Below, one piece after another: positions 1 to 9,687 of a stretch of 64,000 nucleotides of DNA (its first letter is position 1; every line of letters starts with the position of its first letter). The DNA is from Kappaphycus alvarezii. Its lineage: Eukaryota; Rhodophyta; Florideophyceae; Gigartinales; Solieriaceae. The stretch covers positions 2,976,001 to 3,040,000 of the forward strand of contig NADL03000594.1 of the NCBI GenBank assembly GCA_002205965.3, in the 5' to 3' direction. The translations under genes and the position numbers were made by a program. A model generated the notes under the pieces. The model was not told the DNA's origin. It was given only the letters and a program-made list of their open reading frames with translations, and ran no database searches.

Positions 1-3000
1 AAAAGTCGTTACGGTATAGACAACGTGGAAACCTCGGATATCTGCAGTATCACTGGTAGCTTTAGCTTTTTGTAGGATATGTTGTACATTGAATTAATTA
101 AGGAAGCTCTTCAATGCAAAGATTCAATGAAAATGTTCTGCGACAATATGCATTTTTATTTCCGGTCAAGCTAGAATGCAATTGATGGCACCTGATAAAT
201 CCTATTTGGACCAAAATGGCTTACGAAGGAATCCGCACAAATATTTTATCATTTTAAACCCATTTTTTTACTCGATTCATTTCTTTTTTAGTAGAAAAAT
301 ATTAATAGGGAAAAACCATAAGAAAACCATCAATGATAGGCGCCAGAATATGCAGCTTTTAAATAGTTTCTATGTCTAGTCTTTTTCGAGTAGTATTCTT
401 TGAAAAAAACATTTTTGGAAGTGAAATTTCACTAATTTTTTATGGTTACCACCCTGATACATCTTCGAATGTCAATCAATTTATTTTTTCCGATGTATCT
501 CATACGAGTGCTCTTACTTTTCACATGTCTGCAAAAACCAGCCTCAATCCAACTTCCCCCCTCTACTTATTCCTACACATTCAAAATACGGGATCTATTT
601 GAAACTAATTTCTTGAATTTTACGCTACGCTTTACATTGGATTCCCTGGCGGGATGGAAGTGGAATATGGAATTCAGCTCGTTTCTAAAGCGTGTAAATA
701 CTTTAAGAGATCGAATAGAATTGAAATAAGTCCAAAAGGAGTTGAAATTCATAATTTCGTTGGTTCTAGTGATCAGCTTCATTATACATTACGACTCGTT
801 CCAATAAAATTCGCCAATCAGAGCCTGACGTTGAAGTTTTTCTTGCTCTACGTCTAGTCGCTAGGCATACTAAACATAACATGAAGTTAGAAGCTCAGTT
901 CTCATTGTTACTCGTCTTTGGAGTTCTGTCAAGGTTTTACAGTCATGAATATAGAACATCCGAATCAAATGGATACGAGCGCTCTTAATGGAAAGAGCTG
1001 GGACAGAGACTACCACTTCAGAACTCAGACTTAGAACTGCCGTGAAATCTCGGATTCCAAACGCCGCCCACCATAAAGTTATTGCTGAGGAAAAGGATTT
1101 AACATAAATGGACAGAAACCAATAAATAACGAAAACATTGACAGAAAAGTCTTCATTGACACACATGGCGAAAAATTGAAGCCCTCAAGCTCTCAATGAA
1201 AGCCTTTTTTAGATAATCCATTTTGAAATTTGGTAGAATCTTCGCACTCATCAATCAAATCAGTATAGTCTGAAAATACTCAACTTCTTGACTTCCATCT
1301 CAATAAAGTTTGGTATTCATGTGATCTCGTATCTAATTTTATATAGTCTCCTAAAGTAAAAAACGAAGAAAGGGGACTTTTTTTAGAGAAATACCTTTAT
1401 ATTAGTTGCTGAAGACGGCATAATGAGAAATTCTATTTTTGTTACAAGCATAACAAAGAATCATCGAGTTTGACAGTATACTCGGACGCTTGATTGTGAG
1501 TAACTATGAAAAAATTTTCAACTTCGATACATTATCTTGTTCATTGGCTAAACCTAGAATTTTATTGTACCGACTTATCAAAGTTACAAAATCCGTAGAG
1601 TAACTGGATCTCTTCTTGGCGCTGAAGTTTTTGCTTTTGCTTGTGGGTTCGATATTTTTTTAAGACCATACATAACCGTGAATCTTTGCTTGGAATAATA
1701 ATTCCACTCTAGGTGTTTGCAGGATCTAAAAGTCTAACTGATGTTTTCAATAATAGTTCTTAGACTTTCGAAAAAAGCTACAAAATTGATACAAACTTTG
1801 TACAGTATGATCATACTAAAGAAGATAATCCTATGTCTTAATCGTACTGATTAAGTATAACTATGCTGATTCATGTACAAAAAAATGGAAGTTGTGAAGC
1901 AATCGAATGAATTACTATTCTCCCATAATGTTATTACAATTTCCCTGTTCATAAATGCGTGCTTTAGAGTGAGAAACGAGATAATAAGAGCTCAGGGCAG
2001 GGAAAGGGAGTTTAAAACTTTTACGACTGAGTAACTATTGATAGACACTCGCAACTTTATCTATGTTTTGTATGCATTCCGAAAGGACCGCCATTTTGCC
2101 TCTACTACTATTCTAGTCTACTCAATCTACATTTTCTCCTATCCTTGGCATTGATTTGAACTATAATGGAGATGGCTGCCGTGACTTTTAGGGTAGTGTG
2201 CCATAGAGCATCCGCTAGTGGTTGCGTATGGGCTAGAGCTATACTGCTGCATGTAATTGCCTATAAAATGAATTAACGCCTGAGGAGTCGAAATATAACA
2301 ATCAGCGATTTCATTTCAATACACTCAACTGCCCTATTCTAACAAAAATTGCACGCTTTTTCAGCCTCGCTACTAACGCCTCTACTTTGTTTTTTATCCT
2401 TTGAATTCTAGCGAAAAGGTGCCGGAAAAGCAGCGTCTAGAGATGGAGGGAATATGTTCACGAGTGAGACGAGAGCTGGTAGTTAACGAGGCACTCAGAG
2501 AGTCAAAGGCAGTGGTCTGCACAACAACATAGACAGAGCAATTAGTATTTCTTGTGTAGTAAAGAGCCGCAACAGCTTCTTCGAAGTTGCAAAGCATGGA
2601 CCGGGATGGTATTTGTGCCATTCACACATGCCTTCCTTGTCGTGGCGACCAGGTCTGGGGCACTTGAAATATACTGTGCAGTTGCCCTAACTGTAAACTG
2701 GCTGAGCCACTGACATTAACTTACTGTACGACTAACGGCGCTCAGCTCACAATACAAGCGTATATGACACGTACTGTACTGTACTGTACTAATTGAATCC
2801 TAACGGCACAGTACTGTACTCCCAACAGCTCTAGACAAGCTCCCGCGATAGGGCTGTACAACTGTATTGTACTGTAAACTGTAACAATGTTAGTCAGTGT
2901 TGTATTATAGAGTACAGTACTGTACTGTACAGTACCGTTCGAAGGGCACATTTCGTCCAATACAATGCAAATTTAAAATTTTGATGAGGACAGACAATTT

Positions 3001-3580
3001 GGTGGATACTGTACCTATAGATGCAACTTATTATACTGTACTGTACTGTACTGCACATATGATACAGCAAATCATGCGGGGAGGATTGGACCCGTGAGGA
3101 GCAAATTCTGTGCGGCATTTGGGTCTTGCTGAAGCTCGAATTAAATAGATGATCATTACTGATGCAGGTACCGTAATGGCAGTGCTTTCTACAAGCCATC
3201 ATTAAAGGGTGATGGAGTTGGCAGTTGCCGGCTACTAGTTTTCATCTTGATAGGGGCATACTTGTGGTCCCCCGATAGTTTGGCACTGACCATGGCATGT
3301 ACGGTAATGCCGTCCAGTACATAAAGCACTATGTGCTCTGCTGAGGTCGTAAGATGGACACACGCAGTGTTAGTGCTGTTCGGTACGATACATGATTTGT
3401 CCTTAAATGGGCTGATGGTAGTCATACCCTAGTAGAAAATATTGCGGAGAATAAAAGTACGTGGAAAACAGAGAAAGTTGTGGGCCAACCCCGAATGTTG
3501 TTTACTTCCAACTAAAGATGCAAGTCCTTCTAGACACGCCCTCGCTAATCATCCCCGTTCATGACAGATCCACCTCTTCG
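1..3580. other. AT-rich intergenic region without a recognisable gene
   Basis: About 3.5 kb with only short open frames (none above about 100 codons) and no recognisable domain. The composition is AT-rich with poly-A/T runs. The right end carries TACTG-type short repeats. I see no conserved protein, RNA gene or transposon terminus here, apart from a weak Cys/His-rich fragment on the minus strand near 2572-2690, listed as a finding. Confidence 0.6.
2771..3054. repeat. TACTG/GTACT short-repeat cluster
   Basis: A cluster of imperfect period-5 tracts built from TACTG and its reverse-complement CAGTA. It has runs at 2771-2790, 2809-2820, 2911-2936 and 3033-3054. Because TACTG and CAGTA meet, several runs form palindromes, including TACTGTACAGTA at 2923-2934. 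The same motif recurs at retroelement edges elsewhere in the window (9131, 18526) and at 26959. Confidence 0.8.
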
Positions 3581-3669
3581 CGGTCTCGTCAATGCCTAGA
3601 AAACCTTACGTTACACACGATGTAACTCTGTACATTGCAGTGGACAATACCGCCGATTAGCCAGCTCAT

Positions 3670-3693
3670 GATGGTCCTGTTAACAGGACCATC
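3670..3693. promoter_or_regulatory. Perfect 24-bp palindrome upstream of the MAPEG gene
   Basis: A 24-base sequence identical to its own reverse complement. The half site is GATGGTCCTGTT, so the centre reads GTTAAC. It lies about 60 bp upstream of a TATA-like element and about 175 bp upstream of the ATG of the MAPEG gene. A perfect palindrome of this length at a promoter is a candidate site for a dimeric transcription factor. That role is inferred from position and symmetry only. Confidence 0.5.
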
Positions 3694-3752
3694 TGGAACA
3701 GCCGCAGAGTTTGGCATCTGTAAATGTACAGGGATCCATGGAGCCCCTTTTC

Positions 3753-3760
3753 TATATATA
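3753..3760 (+). promoter_or_regulatory. TATA-box-like element of the MAPEG gene
   Basis: TATATATA lies 108 bp upstream of the ATG at 3868, a plausible distance for a core promoter plus a short leader. The sequence between it and the ATG is pyrimidine-rich and ends in CAGACTAGACA just before ATGGC, which suits a 5' leader. No other good TATA-like sequence lies close to this start. Confidence 0.5.
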
Positions 3761-3867
3761 ACGGAATTGCCACTCAGCATTAATCCATTCGCGCATTCCG
3801 CTCTCACTGCCCATTTCACCCGCCGCACTCGACTTCAACCTCACTTCCCCAACCTCCAGACTAGACA

Positions 3868-4290
3868 ATGGCATTCTTCTGGCCCTTCTTCTCCGTTATC
3901 ATCTCCATTGTTCTCGCCTACGTCCCTCACTTTTTCCGCGTCGCCCTAGTCATGTTGTCAGGCCAGTACGACAATGCCAAGCCACGTGCCCATTCTGATC
4001 AACACGACACGTTTTCTGACGAAAAACGTGCCCTCCTGACTCGACTAGCCTCTGCCCACAATAATCAGCTTGAAACCCTCGGTGTCTATGCCGCTGGTGT
4101 CACCGCTGCCTTCTTCAGTGGCAGCAGTAGGACATTGTTGAACGTTATGACTGGTGTTTATGTCGGCGCTAGAGTAGCCTATATTGCCGTGTATGCCTTG
4201 CCCCAGGTTGCGAGCGGGTACATCAGGTCACTCAGCTTTGTCGTCTGCCTCTCTTCCATTTTTGTCATCTGGGGTATCGCTGCCTTCTAA
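3868..4290 (+). CDS. MAPEG-family membrane protein (microsomal glutathione transferase-like)
   Basis: A 140-residue, intronless protein. MAPEG proteins are small, four-helix, usually trimeric membrane enzymes of the endoplasmic reticulum or bacterial membranes. Many use glutathione, as glutathione transferases, peroxidases or leukotriene synthases. Hydrophobic segments lie at about residues 5-30, 70-84, 89-113 and 119-140. Between the first two is a charged loop and then a run with R59, A63, H64, N66 and E69 (RLASAHNNQLETL), which matches the conserved MAPEG Arg...Ala-His-x-Asn-x-x-Glu pattern. The length is typical for the short eukaryotic/bacterial type. The start is the first ATG after a TATA-like box and CT-rich leader, and the protein begins directly with the first helix. 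The exact substrate cannot be read from sequence. Confidence 0.85.
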   Translation: MAFFWPFFSVIISIVLAYVPHFFRVALVMLSGQYDNAKPRAHSDQHDTFSDEKRALLTRLASAHNNQLETLGVYAAGVTAAFFSGSSRTLLNVMTGVYVGARVAYIAVYALPQVASGYIRSLSFVVCLSSIFVIWGIAAF

Positions 4291-4570
4291 AAGGCTATCA
4301 TCAAGGGGGGTTCTTTGGGGGTTAGCCCAAGATTTAACTCGAAATTAACTTGCCGTGGGGTCTGAAATTGTTGCACTTGACGCGGGAATGAGAGCTGTTG
4401 CCAAGCCAAGCGAATAAGGGTCAATTAAGGGAGGCATCGATTTTTGTCTAGGCAGATCCGTCTCGAACAGAGGCTAACTGAATGAATCACAGCTCGTCAT
4501 GCATTTGACAACCTCTATGCTCCCGCCACCACATTTCGATGTTTCGTGATATCAGTCCGTTGGGTACTTT

Positions 4571-4990
4571 TCAATGTGTGCATGTGTGAGTTTTTTTGTT
4601 TTTCGTTAAATGACCATCCCTGCTCCACATTTCAATCGTTCGTCTTTCGTAAGGTTTGTTGAGCACACTGACTATACTGTCCTCGCAGGTAGGAACAAGT
4701 CGGAGAGGGCATGTCAGAATTGTGCGACGGGGCCCAGGACAGAACAGTACTGAAACCATTGCTGTACACTGGAAATGATTATGTGACGGCACCCAGGCTT
4801 TGACTGAATTTACTGCGAATCGTTCTGATATCGGTGAGGAAGCGGCGCGCAATGTTTGGGATGAAATCAGCAATAAAGGAAGTTGTGGTAATGGATGGGG
4901 CGCCAGAGAATCAAATGCGACCGGCTGAAAGCAGAAGTTCGGAGCGGGTGGGAGGCGGTCGTGGAAGTTGAGGGCTCGGCGGGTCAATTT
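4571..4990 (-). pseudogene. Decayed unknown coding sequence, copy A
   Basis: A minus-strand frame encodes a short segment containing GAPSITTTSFIADFIPNIAR. This aligns with GAPSPGTIAFIEELVPRIAS in the second copy near 6500-6865. The DNA also matches in the part that reads GGGGCGCC followed by GAATCAA on the plus strand (near 4898 and 6726). The frame is not continuous, so this is a relic. I do not recognise the family; a mobile-element protein is possible because it is duplicated locally. Confidence 0.4.
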
Positions 4991-6218
4991 GCGATAGAGA
5001 TCACGAATTTTATTCAGTGGGCGATCTCGGGAGCTCCTCCGACGACCTGGGTTGCCTTGCTGCGGGAACTAGATTGGAAGGGGGAAACAAATGCTAAATC
5101 GCACCCCAGCGGGCGGGGGGTAGTGTCGGTGGGTGGGGCCGGTGCATTGCAGCAGGATATTTGCAGGTCAGAGCTCGGTTCCAGGGACGAGAAGGGAGCC
5201 CTCGAACTCGTACTCACGGTCGGCAACGCAGAAGACGTTGAAGGCAAGGGCGTTACGGGCGGAATAATGCAGTAAAATCGGCCGAAACCAGACGGGTAGA
5301 GATCGGCCGTATGGTCCCCGTGTATATGCATCTGCTGTAGTGATGGCAAGTAAGCTGCAGGTGGTGCGTGAAAACTGGAAGGCCAAAGTACGTTTGCAGC
5401 ATTACCGTCCAGTGAGTGGCGGTTATAGCAGTAGTGTTAGAGGGATGGGCAATAAGGAGAAAAACAGCCGGGCTTTACCGAAAGGCAGGACCGCGGATGT
5501 ATAGGCGGACGTCTGCGCACTGTAGTGGTAGGGGGGTGGGGATGGCATCCCAATCGTCATCCCTCCAGGCGTCCTGCTGTAGCCTGCATAAGATGGTGAA
5601 GGCATTACGGCGAGAAACAGCAAGCGCGTGAGGTGCGCAACGGGGCGAATGCTGCAGAGGAAGGGTGGCCAAGGATGGTGGCTTGGACGGAGCGGATGAG
5701 GGGTTCAGCCTCGATGGGCAAAGAAACTTGACGAGCAGAGAAACTTGGTCGGCAGGGTATGGGCATTGAAACAGTCGTGAGGTTCGAGGCGCGGAGTATT
5801 GAGCAATGCATGCACGGGCGGGGGGCGTATCGATGACTCTGGAGGCGACGGTAGCATGGAGCAAGGGGTGAGTAGCGGAGAATCCTTTTCCGCCCAGACG
5901 GACTGGGAGGCAAGCCTGATCCCAGGACTGGTCCGTGAGAGCTAGTCCGTGAGATTGACGCCATTAAGGGACTGGTAAGAGGTCCTTTGGAAGCCGTCGA
6001 ATTGACGGGTATCGGAATGAGAGTGTCGCCGGTCTAAGGGGCGAAAGGCGCGGGGGATGAGGCAGGCGGGGGCGGACAGCCAGTGCAAATGAAAGGTTGC
6101 CCGAGGGTCTCGGACACCGTGCAGCAGGCGGAGGGTGCCACGACAATCCTCGAGTTTGTACTTGAGAAAGGTGACGGTGAAATGCGGATCACCGAGCAGA
6201 TCTTCAAGAAATTGGGAA

Positions 6219-6298
6219 CCATAGTTGGTGCGTTCTTCGAGGGGAATTTTTTGAAGGGCCATAGTTGGTTCGTTTTTCGAGGGGAATTCCTTGAAGGA
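6219..6298. repeat. Tandem 40-bp direct duplication
   Basis: Two adjacent 40-bp units (6219-6258 and 6259-6298), each starting CCATAGTTGGT and containing TTCGAGGGGAATT, differ at only a few positions. The unit lies inside the decayed minus-strand coding-like tract. Its length is not a multiple of three, so it would shift any frame running through it. Confidence 0.85.
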
Positions 6299-6499
6299 AG
6301 AAAAAGCGAGCTTGGGAGGAGATGGAAGGCCAATAATTAAGTTTTGCGCAGGTTGAGGGGCAGGCTAACGACTGGGTTGTAATCCTGGATCAACCGAAGC
6401 ACAGGTCAAAGACCATCAAGCGTCCCAATGAGGTTGTCTTTGTTAGAAAACCACCGATTTAGAAGGATGTCTAGGTTCAGAAGTTTAATGTACCAGTAT

Positions 6500-6865
6500 C
6501 TACTGGGGACTGCGCACGTCCAAACTATACGAGTAAGACCTAACCGGATGTACCTGGTCGTCCATGCGCATCGCGGATCGTGAGAGGATGGCTTGAGCGA
6601 TGGATGACGAGAGGGTGCAACTCAGTCGCTGGAAGATACGGCGGCGGATAACACCAGGTGTCGAGTGACACTTGGACGCGATCCGCGGAACTAACTCCTC
6701 AATAAACGCAATGGTACCAGGGGAAGGGGCGCCCAGGGAATCAACCGCCAGGGGTCGACACGTGAAATTCGGCGTGTATGGCGCAGAAGATGGGTCAGTT
6801 GAGGGAGCGGGGAGGCGTCGGGCGAGGTTGCGTTCCAGAGTTGTAACCTTGTCGCGGGCCGCCAC
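6500..6865 (-). pseudogene. Decayed unknown coding sequence, copy B
   Basis: A minus-strand open frame of 121 codons contains a segment (GAPSPGTIAFIEELVPRIAS) that resembles copy A near 4571-4990. Further upstream on the minus strand (to about 7806), other frames look protein-like, for example a 203-codon frame at 7195-7806 that becomes proline/threonine-rich. No domain is recognised. Its relation to copy A suggests a local or dispersed duplication rather than two independent host genes. Confidence 0.35.
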
Positions 6866-8130
6866 TTCAGCAGCTCAGCGATCCGGCGGATGACTGGGTG
6901 GATTAAACGGGGAAAGAGTACTGTACAATACTGGCTAGGCCCCTTTTTGGTGGTTGACATCCGCTTCGAGAGCATAGTGAAATAAGCGCATGGCTTTTCC
7001 ATGGCGGGGATCGGGCAAAGCGCTTCAGCTCGGCGTGCGCCGAGCGGTGGGCATCAGTCGAGACGGAGACTGCAGGAGAACGGTTTATCTGAAGCCTCGC
7101 ACGGTGTTTGGAATAAGCGGCGATTGCTTCTGACCAGAGAGCATTCCAATCGGTCCCAGTGGGCGCGGCGGATGCGGTCAGCTAGGGCATCATGTTACGC
7201 AGCTTGGTCCCAGCAGGGGGGGGGGTCCGGCTGCAGCGTACGGCGGAGAACGGCGGTGGGGAGCATGTCGAGAATTAGAAAAGCGCTATGGGTAGGGTGA
7301 GGGTCACGTGTAAAGGCCGCGTTTCGGACAAGTGTGTGGGATGGGTGGGGTTCGCCAGGGGGGGTACCAGGCGATATGGGGGAGGTCGGTGGGGAAACAG
7401 CAGGGGTATGGACGGCGGTATGGGCAGCAGCAGCAGTGAGGTCGTTGGTGGGACCAGCATGATGAAGAGGGGGAGCCGGCGGGATGAGGCGGAGAGTGGC
7501 AGGCAGGTTCGACCTTGGAGTGGAAGGCCGGGGATTGGACGGGTGCGGTTTGGATAACCAGGTAACGGTGGACGCCTTAGGGATCGTAGGTGGTTCGGTG
7601 CGCGACGAGCATAGGAAGAGGAACATTATGTAGCTGGAGGGTAAAGAGCTGGAGGAAACCAGCGGAGTGGGCATGAGGAAACCAGCGGAGAGGGCATGAG
7701 GAATGGTACGGAGGTAACGCTTGTGCACATCGATGATAGCCCAGGGGTCCACGCACGGGATGACGATGCGTGGCGGTAGGGAGATGTGGGCAACGGCTGC
7801 TCCCACCGCAGGGAGGCTACGAACGCCTTCGAAGGAGGTGAAAGAGTCGGAGGGTTCATAGGATGGGGTGACGGCAGGTTTTCCTCATAGACGCGAAGAT
7901 TGATTGCATCTAGGGGGCGGCAGGAGCGTCGGGGAGGTTGAGGGCAGGAGCGCTATGCAGCGTCACCGCGGGAGGATGTTCGAACAAGGGGGCGACCTCG
8001 CATCACGCTTTGTCCAAGCGACCAATTCCAGGGATTTCGACCGCACACAGATTGTTTTCTCTCTCAAATCCATATTAACACTTGCACCTAGCAATCAAGA
8101 ATTTTACGGCACATCGTTTGAGACCCCCAA

Positions 8131-8847
8131 TCATTCATCCCTCCCGTTCTTCCCGCCATAGTCATTAATCCCATCCAACTTGGCAAACTCCTCCTCTCTC
8201 TTCTCCTTCTCCCTGGCCCCAAACAGGCCATCCCTTGCCCGCACCACATTCTTCTTCATCTCCTCCCACCCCAAGGCACTTCCCTCTACATCCTCATCCC
8301 AACTAGAGGAGAATATCCCGTAGGAGATCCCCAGCGTGCCCAACCCAACAGCCCCGAGTGTACTGAACGCGACCACTACCGGGATCACTGTGATATCATA
8401 TTTGTACTTCAGCACGAAGTATACCACAAAAAACAAAAACAGTAGACTCAACGGCACTGCACCAAACGTTAAAATACGTCTCAACATGCGATTGGCCACG
8501 ACTTCGGGTAACACACCGGCATCCGGCCCCACCTGTGGCTCAATCATTCCCCGACGCTCATATTCCGCACGCAATGTTGGCCCACGCGGAATGTAAGAAG
8601 AATCAACGCCAGGTTTTACCTGTTTCACGGGTTCCTTCGGCGCTTTTTGGGAGGGAGGCGGTTTACCAAAGCCTTTGCCAGAGAGGTGCGGAGCTTGGCC
8701 CCCTCTTTCCAAGCCCTCTTTTAGCCTCCAAAAGCTTGACGAGGGTTTAGAGGGAAGAGGAACAGGGATCAGACGAGAAAGGGAAACGCGGAGAGAGTGA
8801 GAGCCGCGTAGCGGAAGGGCAGGTATGAACGCGGGGAGCCGACTCAT
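8131..8847 (-). CDS. PAM68-like chloroplast photosystem II assembly protein (DUF3464)
   Basis: A 238-residue protein (counting from the Met whose codon ends at 8847) with the features of the PAM68 family. In plants and cyanobacteria this family is a thylakoid factor that helps assemble photosystem II. The N-terminus (MSRLPAFIPALPLRG...) is rich in Ser, Arg and hydrophobic residues with no acidic residues, as expected of a plastid transit peptide. Then come a proline/lysine-rich linker, two membrane helices (about residues 125-148 and 153-180), and the family's signature after the second helix: SSSWDEDVEGSALGWEEMKKN region, here with SSSWDE and GSALGWEE. A charged Glu/Lys/Arg tail follows. An in-frame ATG 126 bp further upstream (ending at 8973) would add 42 residues, but they are unlike a transit peptide, so I prefer the internal start. 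No intron is visible. Confidence 0.8.
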   Translation of the reverse strand: MSRLPAFIPALPLRGSHSLRVSLSRLIPVPLPSKPSSSFWRLKEGLERGGQAPHLSGKGFGKPPPSQKAPKEPVKQVKPGVDSSYIPRGPTLRAEYERRGMIEPQVGPDAGVLPEVVANRMLRRILTFGAVPLSLLFLFFVVYFVLKYKYDITVIPVVVAFSTLGAVGLGTLGISYGIFSSSWDEDVEGSALGWEEMKKNVVRARDGLFGAREKEKREEEFAKLDGINDYGGKNGRDE

Positions 8848-8972
8848 CACGGAGATGGAGATCGGCAGGGATAAGTTACATAGGAATGGAACAGCAGCAT
8901 TATTATCACGAGGCCGGCTCAATCGAGGCTGACCTCGAGGCATTCGGTCCTTGTCAAACCGCAACTTCACCA

Positions 8973-9130
8973 ACAGAACCGCATCTTCCAGTCATCCCGT
9001 ACTGTAAGCACAACAGGTACCTCCGATGCCACCCAAGTGAGATACTTCACATGCAGCAAAATATGTATTTTAATACAACCACAAAATTTTGTAAAGCTAC
9101 AGGGCGCATGTGTGCAGCACTACTGTACTG
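8973..9130. other. Short spacer between PAM68-like gene and LTR element
   Basis: About 160 bp, AT-rich around 9058-9100, that would contain the promoter of the minus-strand PAM68-like gene. No clear core motif can be picked out. Its right edge is the TACTG repeat that abuts the retroelement. Confidence 0.4.
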
Positions 9131-9142
9131 TACTGTACAGTA
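9131..9142. repeat. TACTGTACAGTA palindrome at the LTR element's left edge
   Basis: A perfect 12-bp palindrome formed where a TACTG run (9121-9138) meets the outer end of the LTR. The same 12-mer is found at 2923-2934, 18526-18537 and 26959-26970. Here it overlaps the LTR terminus (TGTACAG...), so part of it may belong to the element rather than the target. Confidence 0.8.
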
Positions 9143-9614
9143 CACTCCAATACTGCATCCACGGAACCAAATAACAGGGACGCACAGTCCCAACAGGTAA
9201 AGACTCAGAGTGTACCACCACTATGGCTAGCGCCAGAGTGAGAGCGTTGCGCTCTCATCTGGCGCTAGCCTTACAGAGAACAGTCACCGCTCTCGAACAG
9301 CAAACAAACAGCTTGCTCACCACGATAACCTAGTCGTAGACGGAAACACTTTACTCTCAAGATACATATCCCTTTTCCTCTCGCTGTGAGTGTCTACATT
9401 GTCCTACTTATACAAGAGCATTCGTTCTCATACGCTGTCTGTGCATGCAACTTTGGCGCCCCTTTGGGAACTCCGAATTGCATTTGTCAGCCATCCTTGG
9501 CTTCCGACGTCAAACTTCATAAATTCGATCCGCGTCCACATTGTACGGTTGTGAATCTAGCGCAATGACTGTCAGCATTGTTACACGTTGCCACCTAGAC
9601 TACGTTCTGCCACA
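9134..9614 (-). repeat. 3' LTR of the gypsy element (with hairpin)
   Basis: About 480 bp, matching 14559-15011 along its whole length. On the plus strand it starts TGTACAG and ends GCCACA, so it has TG...CA termini. It is some 28 bp longer than its partner because it carries both arms of an inverted repeat at 9225-9270 (arms beginning GGCTAGCGCC), of which the other LTR has only one arm. Confidence 0.9.
9225..9270. repeat. Inverted repeat (hairpin) inside the 3' LTR
   Basis: Arms of 22 bp (9225-9246) and 21 bp (9250-9270), nearly perfectly complementary, are separated by TTG. The arms start and end with GGCTAGCGCC / GGCGCTAGCC. The partner LTR shows only the right-hand arm (about 14646-14667), so the extra arm arose in one copy or was lost from the other. 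Confidence 0.85.
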
Positions 9615-9687
9615 ATCGTGCCATAAAGCTTCTTCGGTCTGTTCCGTCTGTTAGTTTCATGAGATGCACCAAATTTAACTTCTGAGT

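Larger units (their letters stand above)
4291..8130. other. GC-rich inter-gene tract with decayed repeated coding sequence
   Basis: This 3.8-kb gap between the MAPEG and PAM68-like genes is GC-richer than most of the window and has many short frames on the minus strand. None forms a complete known protein. Two stretches of it are related to each other (see 4571-4990 and 6500-6865). The remainder also gives protein-like minus-strand segments (for example about 5942-6333 and 7195-7806), which I could not assign. Confidence 0.5.

Noticed and set aside
2771-3054. CRISPR-like array of short repeats
   Set aside because: Repeats are period-5 microsatellite tracts with no regular spacers, in a eukaryotic setting.
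7195-7806. 203-codon minus-strand ORF as a host gene (an MPN/eIF3-like subunit was considered)
   Set aside because: A faint resemblance near VDPWAIIDVHKRY does not extend to the family's conserved motifs, and the second half is low-complexity Pro/Thr.
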